Positions 1-10,101 of a stretch of DNA of 64,000 bases are shown in pieces. Position 1 is the first letter of the stretch. Each line of letters starts with the position of its first letter. Source of the stretch: Kalaharituber pfeilii (taxonomy: Eukaryota > Ascomycota > Pezizomycetes > Pezizales > Pezizaceae). The position numbers and the translations under genes are program-made. The notes beneath the pieces are model-generated. The model searched no databases. It had not been told where the DNA came from and worked only from the letters and a program-made list of their open reading frames with translations. The DNA is taken from positions 186,001 through 250,000 of the forward strand of contig WHUZ01000033.1 in NCBI GenBank assembly GCA_015179045.1. The letters run 5' to 3'.

Positions 1-242
1 GTAGCATCAAGAGCGGAGACTTTACTTCACTCACCACTGGCAATTGACACCTATCAGAGACGTGGAGTGCAATATTGAAAGAGCTTTCATTCTAACTCTC
101 AGAGAGTTTTGTATGTTTTCTCTCAGCCACCTGAACTAGCATAATTTCATGCGTGGTTTTATCCGGAGGCTACTATCAGAAATTTAGCGAAGAAAACAAA
201 TCATACCTAAGTCACAGGCCTAAGCGCCGAAACACTGATAAT

Positions 243-279
243 TTTTTTTTATTTTTTTTTTATATCATTTATCGCTTAC
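243..279 (-). mobile_element. 37-bp LINE 3'-tail micro-insertion (type A)
   Basis: A T-rich run followed by ATATCATTTATCGC is the complement of the type A tail (GCGAGTAATGATATT then poly(A)) that ends the LINE at 60.88 kb. It sits between perfect 15-bp direct repeats, CGAAACACTGATAAT, at 228-242 and 280-294, which I read as the target-site duplication. The insert is therefore an extremely 5'-truncated retrotransposed copy. Confidence 0.8.
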
Positions 280-597
280 CGAAACACTGATAATGTCGCC
301 AGCAGCACGCCAGCGCACGCGGTGTACAGTAGCTTTGACTAGAAGTACTTGGTCGGGAAACAAAAATAGAACCAAGTTCGGAATCAGATAGTGAGGCGAC
401 CACTTTCAGACAGCAACTAACCACTCAAGAAAGGCACAAGCATAACGTTTGGGTCATGAGGATCATGAACTGTGGGGACTCTCAGTCATTTGCTTGTACA
501 TTGATGCAAGTATGTATTCGGTAAATTCGTGTTTTCAAACAAAGCGACCGACCGTCTGCGTGGATGTACGGTTTTCAGTAAACGGCTCTGGAGTGAA

Positions 598-653
598 TTT
601 TTTTTGCTTTTTTTTTTTTTTTTTTTTTTCATATCATTACTCGCATGCCGGGA
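598..653 (-). mobile_element. 56-bp LINE 3'-tail micro-insertion (type A)
   Basis: A T-run of about 30 bases interrupted by GC, then CATATCATTACTCGCATGCC, the complement of the type A tail. Flanks GGAGTGAA (590-597) and GGAGTGGA (654-661) match at 7 of 8 positions and are the likely target-site duplication. Confidence 0.7.
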
Positions 654-735
654 GGAGTGGACGATGTAACTGGAAGAGTAATCGCATGTGGCAAAGAACT
701 CAGCCTTGGCAACAATAGCTAATGGAGAACAGGAT

Positions 736-803
736 TTTTTTTTTTTTTTTTTTTTTTCACGTGATCCCGCTTGCAGCTGCTCGCCATGGCAGGGCTGGAA
801 TCT
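736..803 (-). mobile_element. 68-bp LINE/SINE 3'-tail micro-insertion (type B)
   Basis: A T-run followed by CACGTGATCCCGCTTGCAGC and CTCGCCATGGCAGGGC. In sense orientation this is the type B tail: GCCATGGCGAGCAGCTGC, AAGCGGGGTTAC, ATGATGTATTT, then poly(A). Perfect 10-bp repeats AGAACAGGAT flank it at 726-735 and 804-813. Type B recurs at 3.74, 30.5, 58.4 and 59.5 kb. Confidence 0.75.
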
Positions 804-993
804 AGAACAGGATAAGAATATGAAGTAGATCATCGAGAGAATGGATATGATTTGCAGCGCAGGTTGTGCTTACTGTATTCTAGGACGCGGGTGTAACTTT
901 AATGTGTAATCGTGGGATGTTGATGGAGGTGGCTTTGAAGTGGACAATCTATTAAATCTATATATAATTATTGACAATTTTGATCTAACAATA

Positions 994-1089
994 TCCGTCG
1001 TGGTGTAGTGGCTAGCATTTGAGACTCTCATCTTCTACATTATGTAGGTGTGCACTCTCAGAACCCGGGTTCAATTCCCGGCGACGGAA
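994..1089 (+). tRNA. tRNA-Glu (CTC) with 24-nt intron
   Basis: The 5' acceptor strand TCCGTCG (994-1000) pairs with CGACGGA (1082-1088), with discriminator A at 1089. The anticodon stem TGAGA/TCTCA encloses anticodon CTC at 1027-1029. An intron of about 24 nt (1031-1054) lies after position 37, the normal site for nuclear tRNA introns. The T-arm is CCGGG-TTCAATT-CCCGG. A TTTTT stretch follows within 10 bases and can serve as a Pol III terminator. Confidence 0.95.
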
Positions 1090-1791
1090 ATACATTTTTG
1101 TTTTATTCCTTTTTCAATCATTTACTTTTATGCATACTAAGAACTTAGAAATTGTGTCCAAAACATCCAAGAGATTAAGTTACTAAAATACAGTAGGTAC
1201 CAACGTATTTCCACGATATCCTCGTGTGTAAAAAGTTCAACATGGAATTTGCTACTTTTACAAGTTGATTAATCTTCAGAACTCGGTACATTGCTATGTA
1301 AGAAGCACGATAACCACTCGAATCCCCAGACCAGCATGGTGCTATAACAGGTATAACAAACCTTTTGCTGCTGCATGATATTTATACTGTGTTCTATAAA
1401 TTTACAGGAACTGAAGATATTCCGGTATACGCAAATCGGGGCTTATCACATTCAGCAAGAGTTTTCCTCCTCCGCTTTACTGAAGTATTTGCTAGATGTC
1501 GTCTTCGGATCTGTCTTGTGAAAAGCCTATTTCAACATCATCTGCGAGGGATAGTAAGTACAACCAAAAGAATCTTGTAGCATGCCAATATTGCAAGGAA
1601 TTGTGAAAGCTCCAATCAGCTTCGCGATTTAAACTTCATCCCGCCAGCCAATCGGAATCGCAGCAGTTTGTGAAATTGATGTTATCGCCTTTACCCTTAT
1701 TAAGTTTGTTCTCATCAGTTGGTTTGCGTCGACATCTTCTTACTTTTCCGCAACATCAGAGCCTAATGTTGAACGGAGACTAATGTATATT
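1090..1791. other. Intergenic, no gene recognised
   Basis: AT-rich DNA after the tRNA-Glu terminator. The one open frame (1365-1580) has no recognisable composition or motif. I see no repeat, RNA gene or convincing splice pattern. Confidence 0.5.
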
Positions 1792-2379
1792 TGTTCGGGG
1801 CCAGCCATCTTAGCGGGCCACTCATGACTGGCCCAGGCCAGCCATGCGAAAACCAATGGCCCGGGCCAGTATTCCGCATTCCGAGATGAGTGGCCCGGGC
1901 TACTGGTCAGAATTCCGAATAAATACCCTGCGTACTTGAGTGGAAAATTTGCATTTATCGCCGCCCTACAGAGAACCAGACGTAGCCGCTCCCGTTGTCT
2001 GTCTACACTCCTCTACCGCTTGCATCTCTTCTCGACCTGTGCAGGTTCAAACACCACTCAAAAATGCAGCAGCCACGTACCTGTTCACCTTCTTGTCATC
2101 CTGATGTGGAATGCCGAAATCAGGCTAAAGAAGGGTCAGATGATGAGGCGCATCAAGAGGAAGATGATGATGTTCATAGTACTATTCATGTCAGTTAAGA
2201 AATGATGTACTATAAAGCGGCAACATCTCCATTCATGTATCTAATTATGCATATTGGCTCGTTTTGGTCTTTTATCCTTGTAAATTGGCCAGTGGCCCGC
2301 TTTCAGTGAGGAGTAGCCCAGTTATCGACTGGCCCGGGCCAGTCATGAGTGGCCCGGATAAGATGGTTGGCCCCGAACA
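1792..2379. mobile_element. 588-bp non-autonomous element with ~50-bp terminal inverted repeats
   Basis: The left end TGTTCGGGGCCAGCCATCTT is repeated in inverted orientation at the right end (complement reads TGTTCGGGGCCAACCATCTT). The similarity continues for about 50 bp through GGGCCACTCATGACTGGCCC. The same GGCCCGGGCCAGT modules recur inside both ends. TATT flanks both sides (1788-1791 and 2380-2383), so a short duplication is possible. No transposase is encoded; a short frame at 2064-2198 (Cys/Pro then Asp/Glu-rich) may be a remnant. The superfamily is unassigned. Confidence 0.75.
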
Positions 2380-2572
2380 TATTCATGGGCCAGACAAAAC
2401 AGACAAACGCAGAAGTTGTGGTTACAATAACAGGTATACTCAAGCCTTGCTTACAACTTCAAAGTGGCAGACAAGCACCCAGAGGACAAATACTATATAG
2501 GATATGTGGTTTTATCGCAGTAACAGAGCTTCAAGGATGATGAGGTGGAAGCCATGAGCCAGGATCTCACAA

Positions 2573-2728
2573 TTTTTTTTTTTTTTTTTTTTTTTTTATA
2601 TCATTAATCGCAGGCCGCCCTAAGGGCTATGGCGATGTTGTGCTATATAGAAAAAAAAAGGTTATAACACGACGACAGAAACATTCCCGCCAAAAAGCCC
2701 CAATCCCGACCTATTCTATCTACATGTC
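2573..2728 (-). mobile_element. 156-bp 5'-truncated LINE 3' end (type A)
   Basis: On the minus strand this reads unique sequence, then GCCATAGCCCTTAGGGCGGC (a short hairpin), CTGCGATTAATGATAT and a poly(A) of about 25. Perfect 12-bp repeats AGGATCTCACAA flank it at 2561-2572 and 2729-2740. It is the longest micro-insertion of this family here, so it shows the most of the source element's 3' UTR. Confidence 0.85.
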
Positions 2729-2836
2729 AGGATCTCACAAGTGAGATCGAGTCATCTACTTTGAGATTCTCCATTTTAAATATGATCATACCGAGAGATG
2801 GGGTAGTTCGTTTTGCAGTCTATAGAAGGGGATACT

Positions 2837-3298
2837 TCACTGCTGCGGAGGCAACTCTTTTGAACTTACTGCCCTTATACACCCATAACCAACGGAGTAT
2901 ATGGGCTCTCTGCCATTGAAAACAGGAATTTGAGGAAGCGAGGAGGACGAGGCATGGGATGGAAAGGCATTGCTTGAAGCCGCTAGCGCTTTGGTATTTG
3001 TGATAAATGAGAAAGGGGAATTTGGTGGCCGTGGGAATTGGTTTTTCTTTGTAGCGGTGAGTTGCAAAAGCGATGGGAATGCGCGAAGGTAAGCAAGATG
3101 AATTCTCGCGTTTCTCGTACGGTTGTTGCAAGCTGAGCCGCTGCCGAACTGTCTGAGATGGATTAGAGGCAGTGGATCACGGATTTCACCGCATTCAAAC
3201 AGAGCCCCATTACCAACTTTGGAGAAACGCTTTTGCTCAGCGTGGTCCACGGGAACTAGTATCTCAACGCTCGGCATCAAATAACATGATACCACCAC
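2837..3298 (-). CDS. Possible hypothetical protein
   Basis: A 153-codon open frame starting MVVSCYLMPSVEILVP. A second Met at residue 8 is an alternative start. The product is mixed in composition with a Ser/Pro-rich middle, and I see no domain, signal peptide or membrane segment. A GTAAGT-like donor near the 3' end (about 2863) leaves room for an unseen exon. No neighbour gives context. It could equally be a chance open frame; I list it because the 5' half is not low-complexity. Confidence 0.25.
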   Translation of the reverse strand: MVVSCYLMPSVEILVPVDHAEQKRFSKVGNGALFECGEIRDPLPLIHLRQFGSGSACNNRTRNARIHLAYLRAFPSLLQLTATKKNQFPRPPNSPFSFITNTKALAASSNAFPSHASSSSLPQIPVFNGREPIYSVGYGCIRAVSSKELPPQQ

Positions 3299-3735
3299 AA
3301 AGGCCTAAGTATTAGGCTGGGATACTAAATGATATTTGGACAGACCAGGAATTCCAATATACGGCAGCCAGAGGGCGCTTGAAATTGCCCGGCGAGGAAA
3401 GTTAGTACGAGTTTTCGTTGGTATCTGCCTAAACTTGAGTTTGCAATTTGTCAGTAGTTGGATTCTGTGTACTTCCTACAGGCTTTGGTGAGTTGTTAAT
3501 GGTAAATTGAGTACAGCTCGCAAGGTTTTAAATCGCGGATTGCCGCAGTTGGGGGTGGATAATCCAAGTGTGGAACTAACAAGGCAGCAGCTAGGTAGTT
3601 AGTAGGTAGGTATACTCGGATACGGTCTTGGAGGCGGAAAGCAGGAATTGAGTGCAACATAGTTAGTTTAACATGGCTATGTGGATTTAGTCCACCCTTA
3701 TCCATCCAAACTTACCTACATTTACGCAGCTGCAT

Positions 3736-3808
3736 AGCCGTGCCATGGCGAACAGCTGCAAGCGGGGTTACATGATGTATTTAAAAAAAAAAAAAAAAAA
3801 AAAAAACC
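3736..3808 (+). mobile_element. 73-bp type B retro-tail insertion
   Basis: GCCATGGCGAACAGCTGCAA, then GCGGGGTTACATGATGTATT and a poly(A) of about 24. Flanks CAGCTGCAT (3727-3735) and CAGCTACAT (3809-3817) match at 8 of 9 positions. Confidence 0.75.
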
Positions 3809-4176
3809 CAGCTACATTATTTCTAGGCACAAAAGCAAGAAGTACATAGGTTTTTAATACAGGTAATTAAATACTAAAGAACAAAAGACTTACAATTTTT
3901 CAATCAGCCCAAGTTATGTTTGCGATGGGACTAACATTACCCTGAAGCAGGGTTCCGCATTTTCAAGCTCTTTTGCATCATTTCGACGGAAGAGGGATTC
4001 TAAAACGTGAAAAAACAGCACCGCGGTGTGAACAGAGGCTGTGCGGAGAGGGTAGGACATACTACCTCTGGCTCTTGTTTCCAATCCTTGCAGAGAGCCA
4101 TTGTGGAAAGCAAATCTTCTAGTAGCACTCGAACTCGCTTGCATGTCGATAAGCGAGGGTTTGAGCATATTGCTAA

Positions 4177-4488
4177 TTAATGGGGCATGTTTTCCCAAAT
4201 AGAGTTGACCGCATCGCCGAAATATGCTTTTTTTGCGGAGTATAAAGGGGTAATAAACTCAAAATCGCTATTTGACATTGACGCCGCTTGCACGTTAGTC
4301 TCGTGACCACTTACCGAACTCTGGAGTAAACTTTTCTTAACGAAAATGTTTCCTACTTCGAATTCCGACAGCGTTGCCAGCCTATTTGGCGATATTCGCT
4401 CCCAGTCTCGACTTCCTGCTGGAGACAACTTTCTTTTCATTGTAATACAGTCCTCGCGAGTCTCTTTTTCGGAAGCACCATAACCCAA
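4177..4488 (-). CDS. Possible small hypothetical protein
   Basis: An open frame of 103 codons. Met at residue 17 (MKRKLSPAGSRDWERI) is a plausible alternative start. A TATATATA stretch lies about 40 bases 5' of the frame on the coding strand and could be a TATA box. The product is hydrophilic and has no recognised motif. Overlapping minus-strand frames at 3914-4198 and 4382-4633 suggest either a spliced gene whose junctions I cannot fix or chance frames. A GTAAGT with a downstream GACTAAC (about 4304) would make a usable intron start, but it breaks the frame. Confidence 0.3.
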   Translation of the reverse strand: MGYGASEKETREDCITMKRKLSPAGSRDWERISPNRLATLSEFEVGNIFVKKSLLQSSVSGHETNVQAASMSNSDFEFITPLYSAKKAYFGDAVNSIWENMPH

Positions 4489-4830
4489 AAACAGGATATG
4501 TGATGCCGAGCTCGTTTCGACAGTATATATAGAACTTGCCTACTCCAGATTTCCCCAACCTGGTTGGAGCCTGTGGAGGGGTTGTGGAGTGCTGCTGCGC
4601 AATTACGTATTCATATGCGTGCGGAATTGACATATTTGGGAAGTATATCTTGGTATAATTTTGTGACTGGGTCGCTTGTGGATGATGTTTGCTGATGAGA
4701 TAGCTGAGGAGCTAAAATGGAATCGGGACTGAAGAGAAGTGAACTCGGGAGCCCAAGAAGTGATGACGATAGGGATGAGCACAAGCTGAAGTACTGCGAG
4801 CCGGCGTGGGAGTGGAGATATCCTGGCTAA

Positions 4831-4875
4831 TGTTTTTTTTTTTCTTTTTTTATAATCATTACTCCATTGCTAGCC
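4831..4875 (-). mobile_element. Degenerate type A tail remnant
   Basis: T-rich run followed by ATAATCATTACTC, matching the complement of the terminal GAGTAATGATAT of type A. I see no clean target-site duplication. Confidence 0.45.
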
Positions 4876-4963
4876 TTCGACTGCACGGGGACCAAAGAGG
4901 GCCTGGCACCGTGTCGTGAATGAGCATGCACGAGGATTGTATCTCGTGCACACGTTGTGAGAT

Positions 4964-4998
4964 CTCGCCATAGCCCATAGGGCGGCGTGCGAGTAATG

Positions 4999-5033
<35 letters not shown>
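4964..5033 (+). mobile_element. 70-bp LINE 3'-tail micro-insertion (type A)
   Basis: CGCCATAGCCCATAGGGCGG, then CGTGCGAGTAATGATATT and a poly(A) of about 30. Flanks CACGTTGTGAGAT (4951-4963) and CACGCTCTGAGAT (5034-5046) match at 11 of 13 positions. Confidence 0.75.
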
Positions 5034-5034
<1 letters not shown>

Positions 5035-5046
5035 ACGCTCTGAGAT

Positions 5047-6197
5047 GATTATGCGGTGCGGACACTGTGAGCCCAACGCCGGGGTGGGGTGTTGCCGTAA
5101 TCTCCTGCTCACCTAGGAGTAGCATATTCCAAAAAGCTGCTGAAAGCGTACTTCTCTGCAACCTGGCCTCTTGGATGCTGAGACCAAATGTCAACATGAT
5201 CGGCGCTGTCGCTATATGAAAGTTTACTTCCCTTGATGAACTCTGCTAATAGCTGCTACTGTTTTATTGATTCAGTCGATCACCCGCCACAGCAGAAATC
5301 TAAACGCTCCAAAGCAAATACTATACCCCCAGTCAAAAGCTTGTTGCTTGTTTTCTGCAGCTCGCGTAGCTGACATTTCCATATCACGGTTAGCTCTCCA
5401 TGTATTCTAACTCAGCATTTATCAAAATGCTGATGTGATTGACCGATAGTAGCGCCCTTCCTCGCTTGCTGGTGAATTCTGTTGACTTGAACTGCGGTTT
5501 CTGAAGGTCGTAATGGGCGGCGCCTAGACACCCACCTTTCTAGAGTTTTGGATAGATATTAATGTGTTAACCACAAACGTTAATTTCCAGGTAAGAAAAC
5601 CTCAAAATTGGCGGATTTTTGTATAAAGAATGTGAACTTTGACCTTTTATCTCTTTCCCTCATCAGAATTCAGCTCTTCAACTCAACCTACCACAGTCTT
5701 ATCAGACAATATTTCCTTTCGAACATTTTTTTGCTTCAGCACCAACGAGCGACCCAGGGCTCTTCAGTTTCATTCCTTCTTCGCACTTGCTCTGTCAATC
5801 CGCTCTTTCTTTTCTGAAGCCTTGTGGACTTGGTATCTGCGGCTTACCACCCTTATGAAGACTCTGTCCGCCTACATTCTCTTCTGATTTGCAGCTTGAA
5901 ACCTGCTTCTAACCGCTTGGTAGCAGTTCTAATTCATCTTTGGCTCCAATCCTTCGAGCTTCAACTCCAATCCTTCGAGCTTCAAGAGAGCTTCAGCGCT
6001 GTCCGGGCTTTGCAGGCCAAAGAGAAGACAATAGTCTCTCCCCGGCCATCAACAACCTCCTCCTCCTCCTCCTCCTCCTCCTCCTCCTCCTCCTCCTCTT
6101 CCACTGAGTTCAAGGGTCAAAGGTCTCTTGATCTAAAAGGCTCTCAAATTCCGTAATCATTGTAAGCTACCCGCCAGCAAGACTACACTCCAGAATA
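5047..6197. other. Upstream region / possible 5' leader of the 6198 gene
   Basis: There is no convincing gene in 5047-5600. From 5600 to 6160 the sequence turns C/T-rich, as leaders of fungal genes often are. It holds a direct repeat of CAATCCTTCGAGCTTCAA-like units at 5946-5986 and the TCC microsatellite. A 110-codon frame at 5824-6156 encodes a poly-Ser run from that microsatellite; I regard it as leader or upstream-ORF sequence rather than a protein gene. Confidence 0.45.
6059..6100 (+). repeat. (TCC)n microsatellite
   Basis: About 14 tandem TCC/CTC triplets, 100 bp upstream of the ATG at 6198, probably in the 5' leader. Confidence 0.9.
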
Positions 6198-6890
6198 ATG
6201 GGCCGCACCACCGTTACCCGTGCCGCTGCGTACACTTCGAAAGTCGTCAGGGAATATGGTGTAAAAACCCAAAATGGCGTAATAAGAAATGCACTGGGGG
6301 TACGGAGGATCCCAAACTGGCTGCGCAACAGGAAGGAGATCGAGGAGTTGGTAGCAGAGATTGAGATGCTGCCGGAGGAGAAGCAGGATGCGGCGCGCAA
6401 GAGGTACTTCCGGCCTGGAGAACGGGAGTATGATGAAAATTGTTATATTGTGCCGCCCCCAGTCGCTAAAAGGAGGATAGTGGAGCCCGTTACCGCTCCC
6501 GCTCTCGCCCCCGCCCCTTCTCCAGAGGCACTGTCCGCGCAGACTCTGGAGGCTACCCAACCAGATATGCCAACAGTTAAACAGGCTCTGCGCCCGGCAA
6601 CGCCTCCACCAGCTTCAGTCGTGCTTTCTAGTAATGCTGTGAGCCTCTCAGCTAAACACAAGGGCGGCGCAGTGAGGAGGAAGGCCGCTCGCTCTCAAGG
6701 CCACAACCTGGTGAGAAAGACCAAGAAAGCTGCGCCAAGGAAGCGGCCGACTGTGGTAGCTGCGCATACCCCTGCAGCGGCCATTGCGGAAGCAGTTGAC
6801 CCCGGGGTTCCAAGGGAGATTGAGGAGGATGGCGCGGACAATGAGCTGCTGGCCTTGCTCGAGGCCGGTATGGCGGAGGAAGAGGATTAG
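6198..6890 (+). CDS. Hypothetical basic/acidic 230-aa protein
   Basis: A single-exon open frame of 230 codons. The N-terminal third (MGRTTVTRAAAYTSK... to about residue 80) is charged and probably helical, including NRKEIEELVAEIEMLPEEKQ. It is followed by a Pro/Ala-rich linker (about 85-140), a strongly basic stretch (about 152-185, KHKGGAVRRKAARSQ and RKTKKAAPRKR) and an acidic end (EEDGADNELLALLEAGMAEEED). The basic block looks like a nuclear localisation or nucleic-acid-binding segment; that is inference from composition. The start is the first ATG after the pyrimidine-rich leader. I do not recognise a family. Codon use is more GC-rich than the flanks, which favours a real gene. Confidence 0.6.
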   Translation: MGRTTVTRAAAYTSKVVREYGVKTQNGVIRNALGVRRIPNWLRNRKEIEELVAEIEMLPEEKQDAARKRYFRPGEREYDENCYIVPPPVAKRRIVEPVTAPALAPAPSPEALSAQTLEATQPDMPTVKQALRPATPPPASVVLSSNAVSLSAKHKGGAVRRKAARSQGHNLVRKTKKAAPRKRPTVVAAHTPAAAIAEAVDPGVPREIEEDGADNELLALLEAGMAEEED

Positions 6891-7194
6891 ATGCGGGTAT
6901 GACCGTACGAGCATTGAGATAGTGCAAGTAACTGGCAGCTTTTTAATTTCTCGCACTTTTTTCTCTTCTTAGGCTCGATTCTTTTGGTCCTGTTGGTCGC
7001 TTTTGGGTAGGACATTTTTTTTTTTTTTTTTTGTTCCGAATGCACTGCATTCCCGATGGTCGCAGTCATAACGATTTTATACACGAGGTAATTGATTTAT
7101 GACTTTGGTGCGGTCAGTATTTGCATAAATGTGCTTGAGATATAGGGTTTTGGGAAGACAATCTATGAAGATTACCTGCCCACTTAAGTGCCCG

Positions 7195-7270
7195 TTCGAA
7201 TATATCGCCATAGCCCTTAGGGCGGCACGCGATTAATGATATTAAAAAATATTGAAAAAAAAAAAAATCC
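7195..7270 (+). mobile_element. 76-bp LINE 3'-tail micro-insertion (type A)
   Basis: ATCGCCATAGCCCTTAGGGC, then GGCACGCGATTAATGATATT and an A-rich tail. Perfect 8-bp repeats AGTGCCCG flank it at 7187-7194 and 7271-7278. Confidence 0.75.
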
Positions 7271-7278
7271 AGTGCCCG

Positions 7279-8312
7279 CACCTTGAACGTTCAGAGCGAG
7301 CGTATCATATTACATCACACAGTAGCGTGACCGGGGGTAAAGACTGTGGGTTATATAAATAAATGTGAGGGGTCTAGAAGTTTCCTATGTGTTTGAAATC
7401 TTTGCAATTGCCAGCGCGAGTGCACGCAGCTGCTGAGGAGAGAGGAGCGCAGAACGGGTTGTGTGAGGCAGCCTGAGCGAGAGTGGAAGATCAGGAGAGG
7501 GAATATGGGGAAATCGGGGGGGGGGGGGGGGGGGGGGGGGGAAATGTAGGAACAAGTACGCGGTTTGGTGAGGGGGTGTGCAATTGAGTTTGAGCGCAGG
7601 AGATTGGGCGTTGGAGGTGAGTAAGTGGACGGTGTGTTTGATGCGAGGTTGCGGCGCGGATACTTGGCAAACGGCAGAAGTGGGTCACGAGGATGAATTA
7701 CACCTCGTCACAAACTAGGAGACTGAGTAAATGTATGCAAACGCAGCGTAACTCTATATATGCTCTAGATTCTGATTTGTTCTGTTGAAGTAGTTACAAA
7801 TAAATCTCGTAGTTACATATGAATGCACCGCCTGTTGAACCCCCCAGTGCGACGGTATTTACAAAGTACTGCCATTGTGCCATATATCCCCATCCGATTC
7901 CCAATAAGTCTAAACGCGAGAAACCCGCAAGGCTCTACGCTTCCCCAATCTATCTGTGAGTCCAAGCTCCAGATGGCTTGGCACAAACCGCTGGTTTGAT
8001 GTCGTTCGCGTAGATGCGCTTTGCGTTGACGTAATTCCGTCCAATTGAGTCCGAATTTACGTTGCAGAGCTTGTCAAAATCTGCAAACCCATGAGTCAGT
8101 CTCCACTCCATTTTCATAGTACAGTAGTTGGCTTCTTTTCCAGTTTATCCTCTCACGGGCACCTCCCTCTCGTTCCCCATTCTTTTGACCAGCCTTGCAT
8201 GCCCATTCTTGTGTGCGACTAGCGCACGCTGTCCTCCCTGTACACTCTGGTCATGTCTCATCTCCATATTCTCTTTGTTCCTGAGTCTCTGCGCCTCCAT
8301 GTGCAGCTCCCA
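7279..8312. other. Intergenic with poly-G run
   Basis: No gene seen. A minus-strand frame at 7491-7688 includes the translated homopolymer as poly-Pro and is not credible. Apart from the G-run, nothing stands out. Confidence 0.5.
7516..7541 (+). repeat. Poly-G homopolymer (26 G)
   Basis: An uninterrupted run of about 26 G, long enough for G-quadruplex formation and prone to length error in sequencing. Confidence 0.9.
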
Positions 8313-9126
8313 TCACACAGGTAACGGACTCCTCTTTCTACTCCATCCCCTCGGAAGATCCCTGATCTCGAGATCTGTATTATGACTAACCCCATTTAGT
8401 CCCACTGGCCCTTCTCGTGCACTCCCTGGGCTGCTCCATAGTGCCTTCCAATCTCGAAGGGGAGATCTAGTGACACTGGACCACGTCACATTAGTCTGTC
8501 TGTGTTTGCTGACCCCAGCCTGGGTTATGTTGTGCCGCCTGCTGACAGGTTCCTCGTACCACCAATTCAAGTCACTGTGGTGGTTGAGTGGTGGCTTTGA
8601 ATGATGCGGTGTATCAGGACTCTTAACGTTGGGGACTGCGTCCACATCTTCTTGAGTCCAATTGGCACTCTTAGATGGCAGCGCTCCCGTATCGCTTGCG
8701 CGATGCCCTCGCCGCCTAACATTAACCAGCCTAACTTCCCCTGTCTTTACCGTCCTTGCAAGCTTCGCAGTTAGCAGAACTGGACTGGAAAGATGATAAT
8801 AATTTAAACAGTCCAGATAGGGCTCAGAACTAGGCTTGTTTAGCTGTGGAGAGATCGAAGCTGAGGAAGGAGAATTGTATGCCAAGTGTGTGGTTGGGTG
8901 GGATTTTGAGAAAGCAGAACGGCGAGGGCCTGCTGTGGAGATAATGGAGGTAGTAGATGTGGAGTGCGTGCTGGAAGGAGGTACGCAGTGGGGAATTTCA
9001 AGGTGAGGATAGGGAGTGTGAGACGATCGGAGAGCGGAACGCCTGCATTGTGAGGGGGTTGAAGGGGTTTGACTGTAGTTCGGTGCAATGGGTGGAATGA
9101 TAATGAGGAGCTTAGGGACCGTCATT
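8313..9126 (-). CDS. Possible hypothetical Ser/Thr/Pro-rich protein
   Basis: A minus-strand open frame extends to 9224. I prefer the internal ATG at 9126 (MTVPKLLIIIPPIAPN) because the upstream extension is unremarkable. The product would be about 270 residues with a short hydrophobic N-terminus (LLIIIPPIAP, too short for a confident signal peptide). A Ser/Thr/Pro-rich stretch follows, then a mixed C-terminal half with WTQEDVDAVPNVKSPD and LNHHSDLNWWYEEP. I recognise no family. It could be a chance frame or one exon of a spliced gene; its length is the main argument for it. Confidence 0.35.
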
Positions 9127-9226
9127 GCTATGCAGAAAAGTGGATAGGAAGTTAGAATGTTGATCGGCAGTTCAATTGACCACACTTTGTGGCCGCTCGC
9201 TTCTCGAAAGTCGTAGTATAGCACGG

Positions 9227-10047
9227 TACATCAACCGAACAGGTTTGTCAACGTAGCAGATGTTTTTGAAGGCCATGGGAATAGCTCTTTCCCATAAAAA
9301 CGGGCACGCGACGAAGTATAAGTATTAGCTGATCATCCGGCCCAAGATGCATCAATTAGTTGGCCGCAATATACAAACGCACGTTCTGAGGCAGATCTTG
9401 ACGCCACACAACATGCAGACCACTTCAGATCAATAGTCAGAAGATCGCCAGTTTGCGTAAAGAGTTATTCAAAGTGCAATGTACCAATGCACTGAAAGTT
9501 TCATGAAAAAAACATTAGCAGAACGGTACAGTAGATCCAATCGAATTATATAATTTTAGATGCACCCGATTCCTCCACCACACCACCCGCTTTTGCATCC
9601 GTCGAGATGGCGAACACGAAATTGAGCCGACAATTATTGAGATGTCAACTCTGCATCATTCCATTGCCAGGTGATGGAGACACAGCGAAAACCGCACTTT
9701 ATCATTAAACCCAAATTAATCGCGCTGTCAATTCGAACGTAAAATACCGTCATTGGAGCGCAACGTCTGCGCCATTGCCTGGAGGCTAACAAAGCAATGA
9801 TAGTAATCCATTGCGACGAATCATGACTAGCGAACTTTCTTGCATGAGATTGCGCCTGCAGCTTTCCGCTGTGGAGTTTGATGTAAGCGCGGCACGTTTG
9901 AGGATGGCCGACCCGATGCGTTGACTTTGAAACAGGGTGTGGCGCAACAGCGCATGTGGGTGCCCATGCCAGTGCGATCAAATATGGCGGCTAGATTAAC
10001 TATACAAGATGTGCAGATAGTCAAGTGCATACTTACCTCTCAATTGG
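9227..10047. other. Intergenic, nothing recognised
   Basis: Only short overlapping frames (for example 9634-9981 minus) without motifs. No repeats found by eye. Confidence 0.45.
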
Positions 10048-10059
10048 CCGTGAAGTGCA

Positions 10060-10089
10060 ATTAGAAAAAAAAAAAGAAAAAGAAAAAAT
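10060..10089 (+). mobile_element. 30-bp poly(A)-only insertion with target-site duplication
   Basis: ATTAGAAAAAA-type A-rich tract lying exactly between perfect 12-bp repeats CCGTGAAGTGCA at 10048-10059 and 10090-10101. It carries no type A or type B signature, so it looks like retrotransposition of little more than the poly(A) tail, or replication slippage that mimics it. Confidence 0.65.
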
Positions 10090-10101
10090 CCGTGAAGTGC
10101 A

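Noticed and set aside
5824..6156. 110-aa frame with a poly-Ser tract
   Set aside because: The Ser run is a TCC microsatellite in a pyrimidine-rich leader; the rest has no motif and it directly precedes a better gene.
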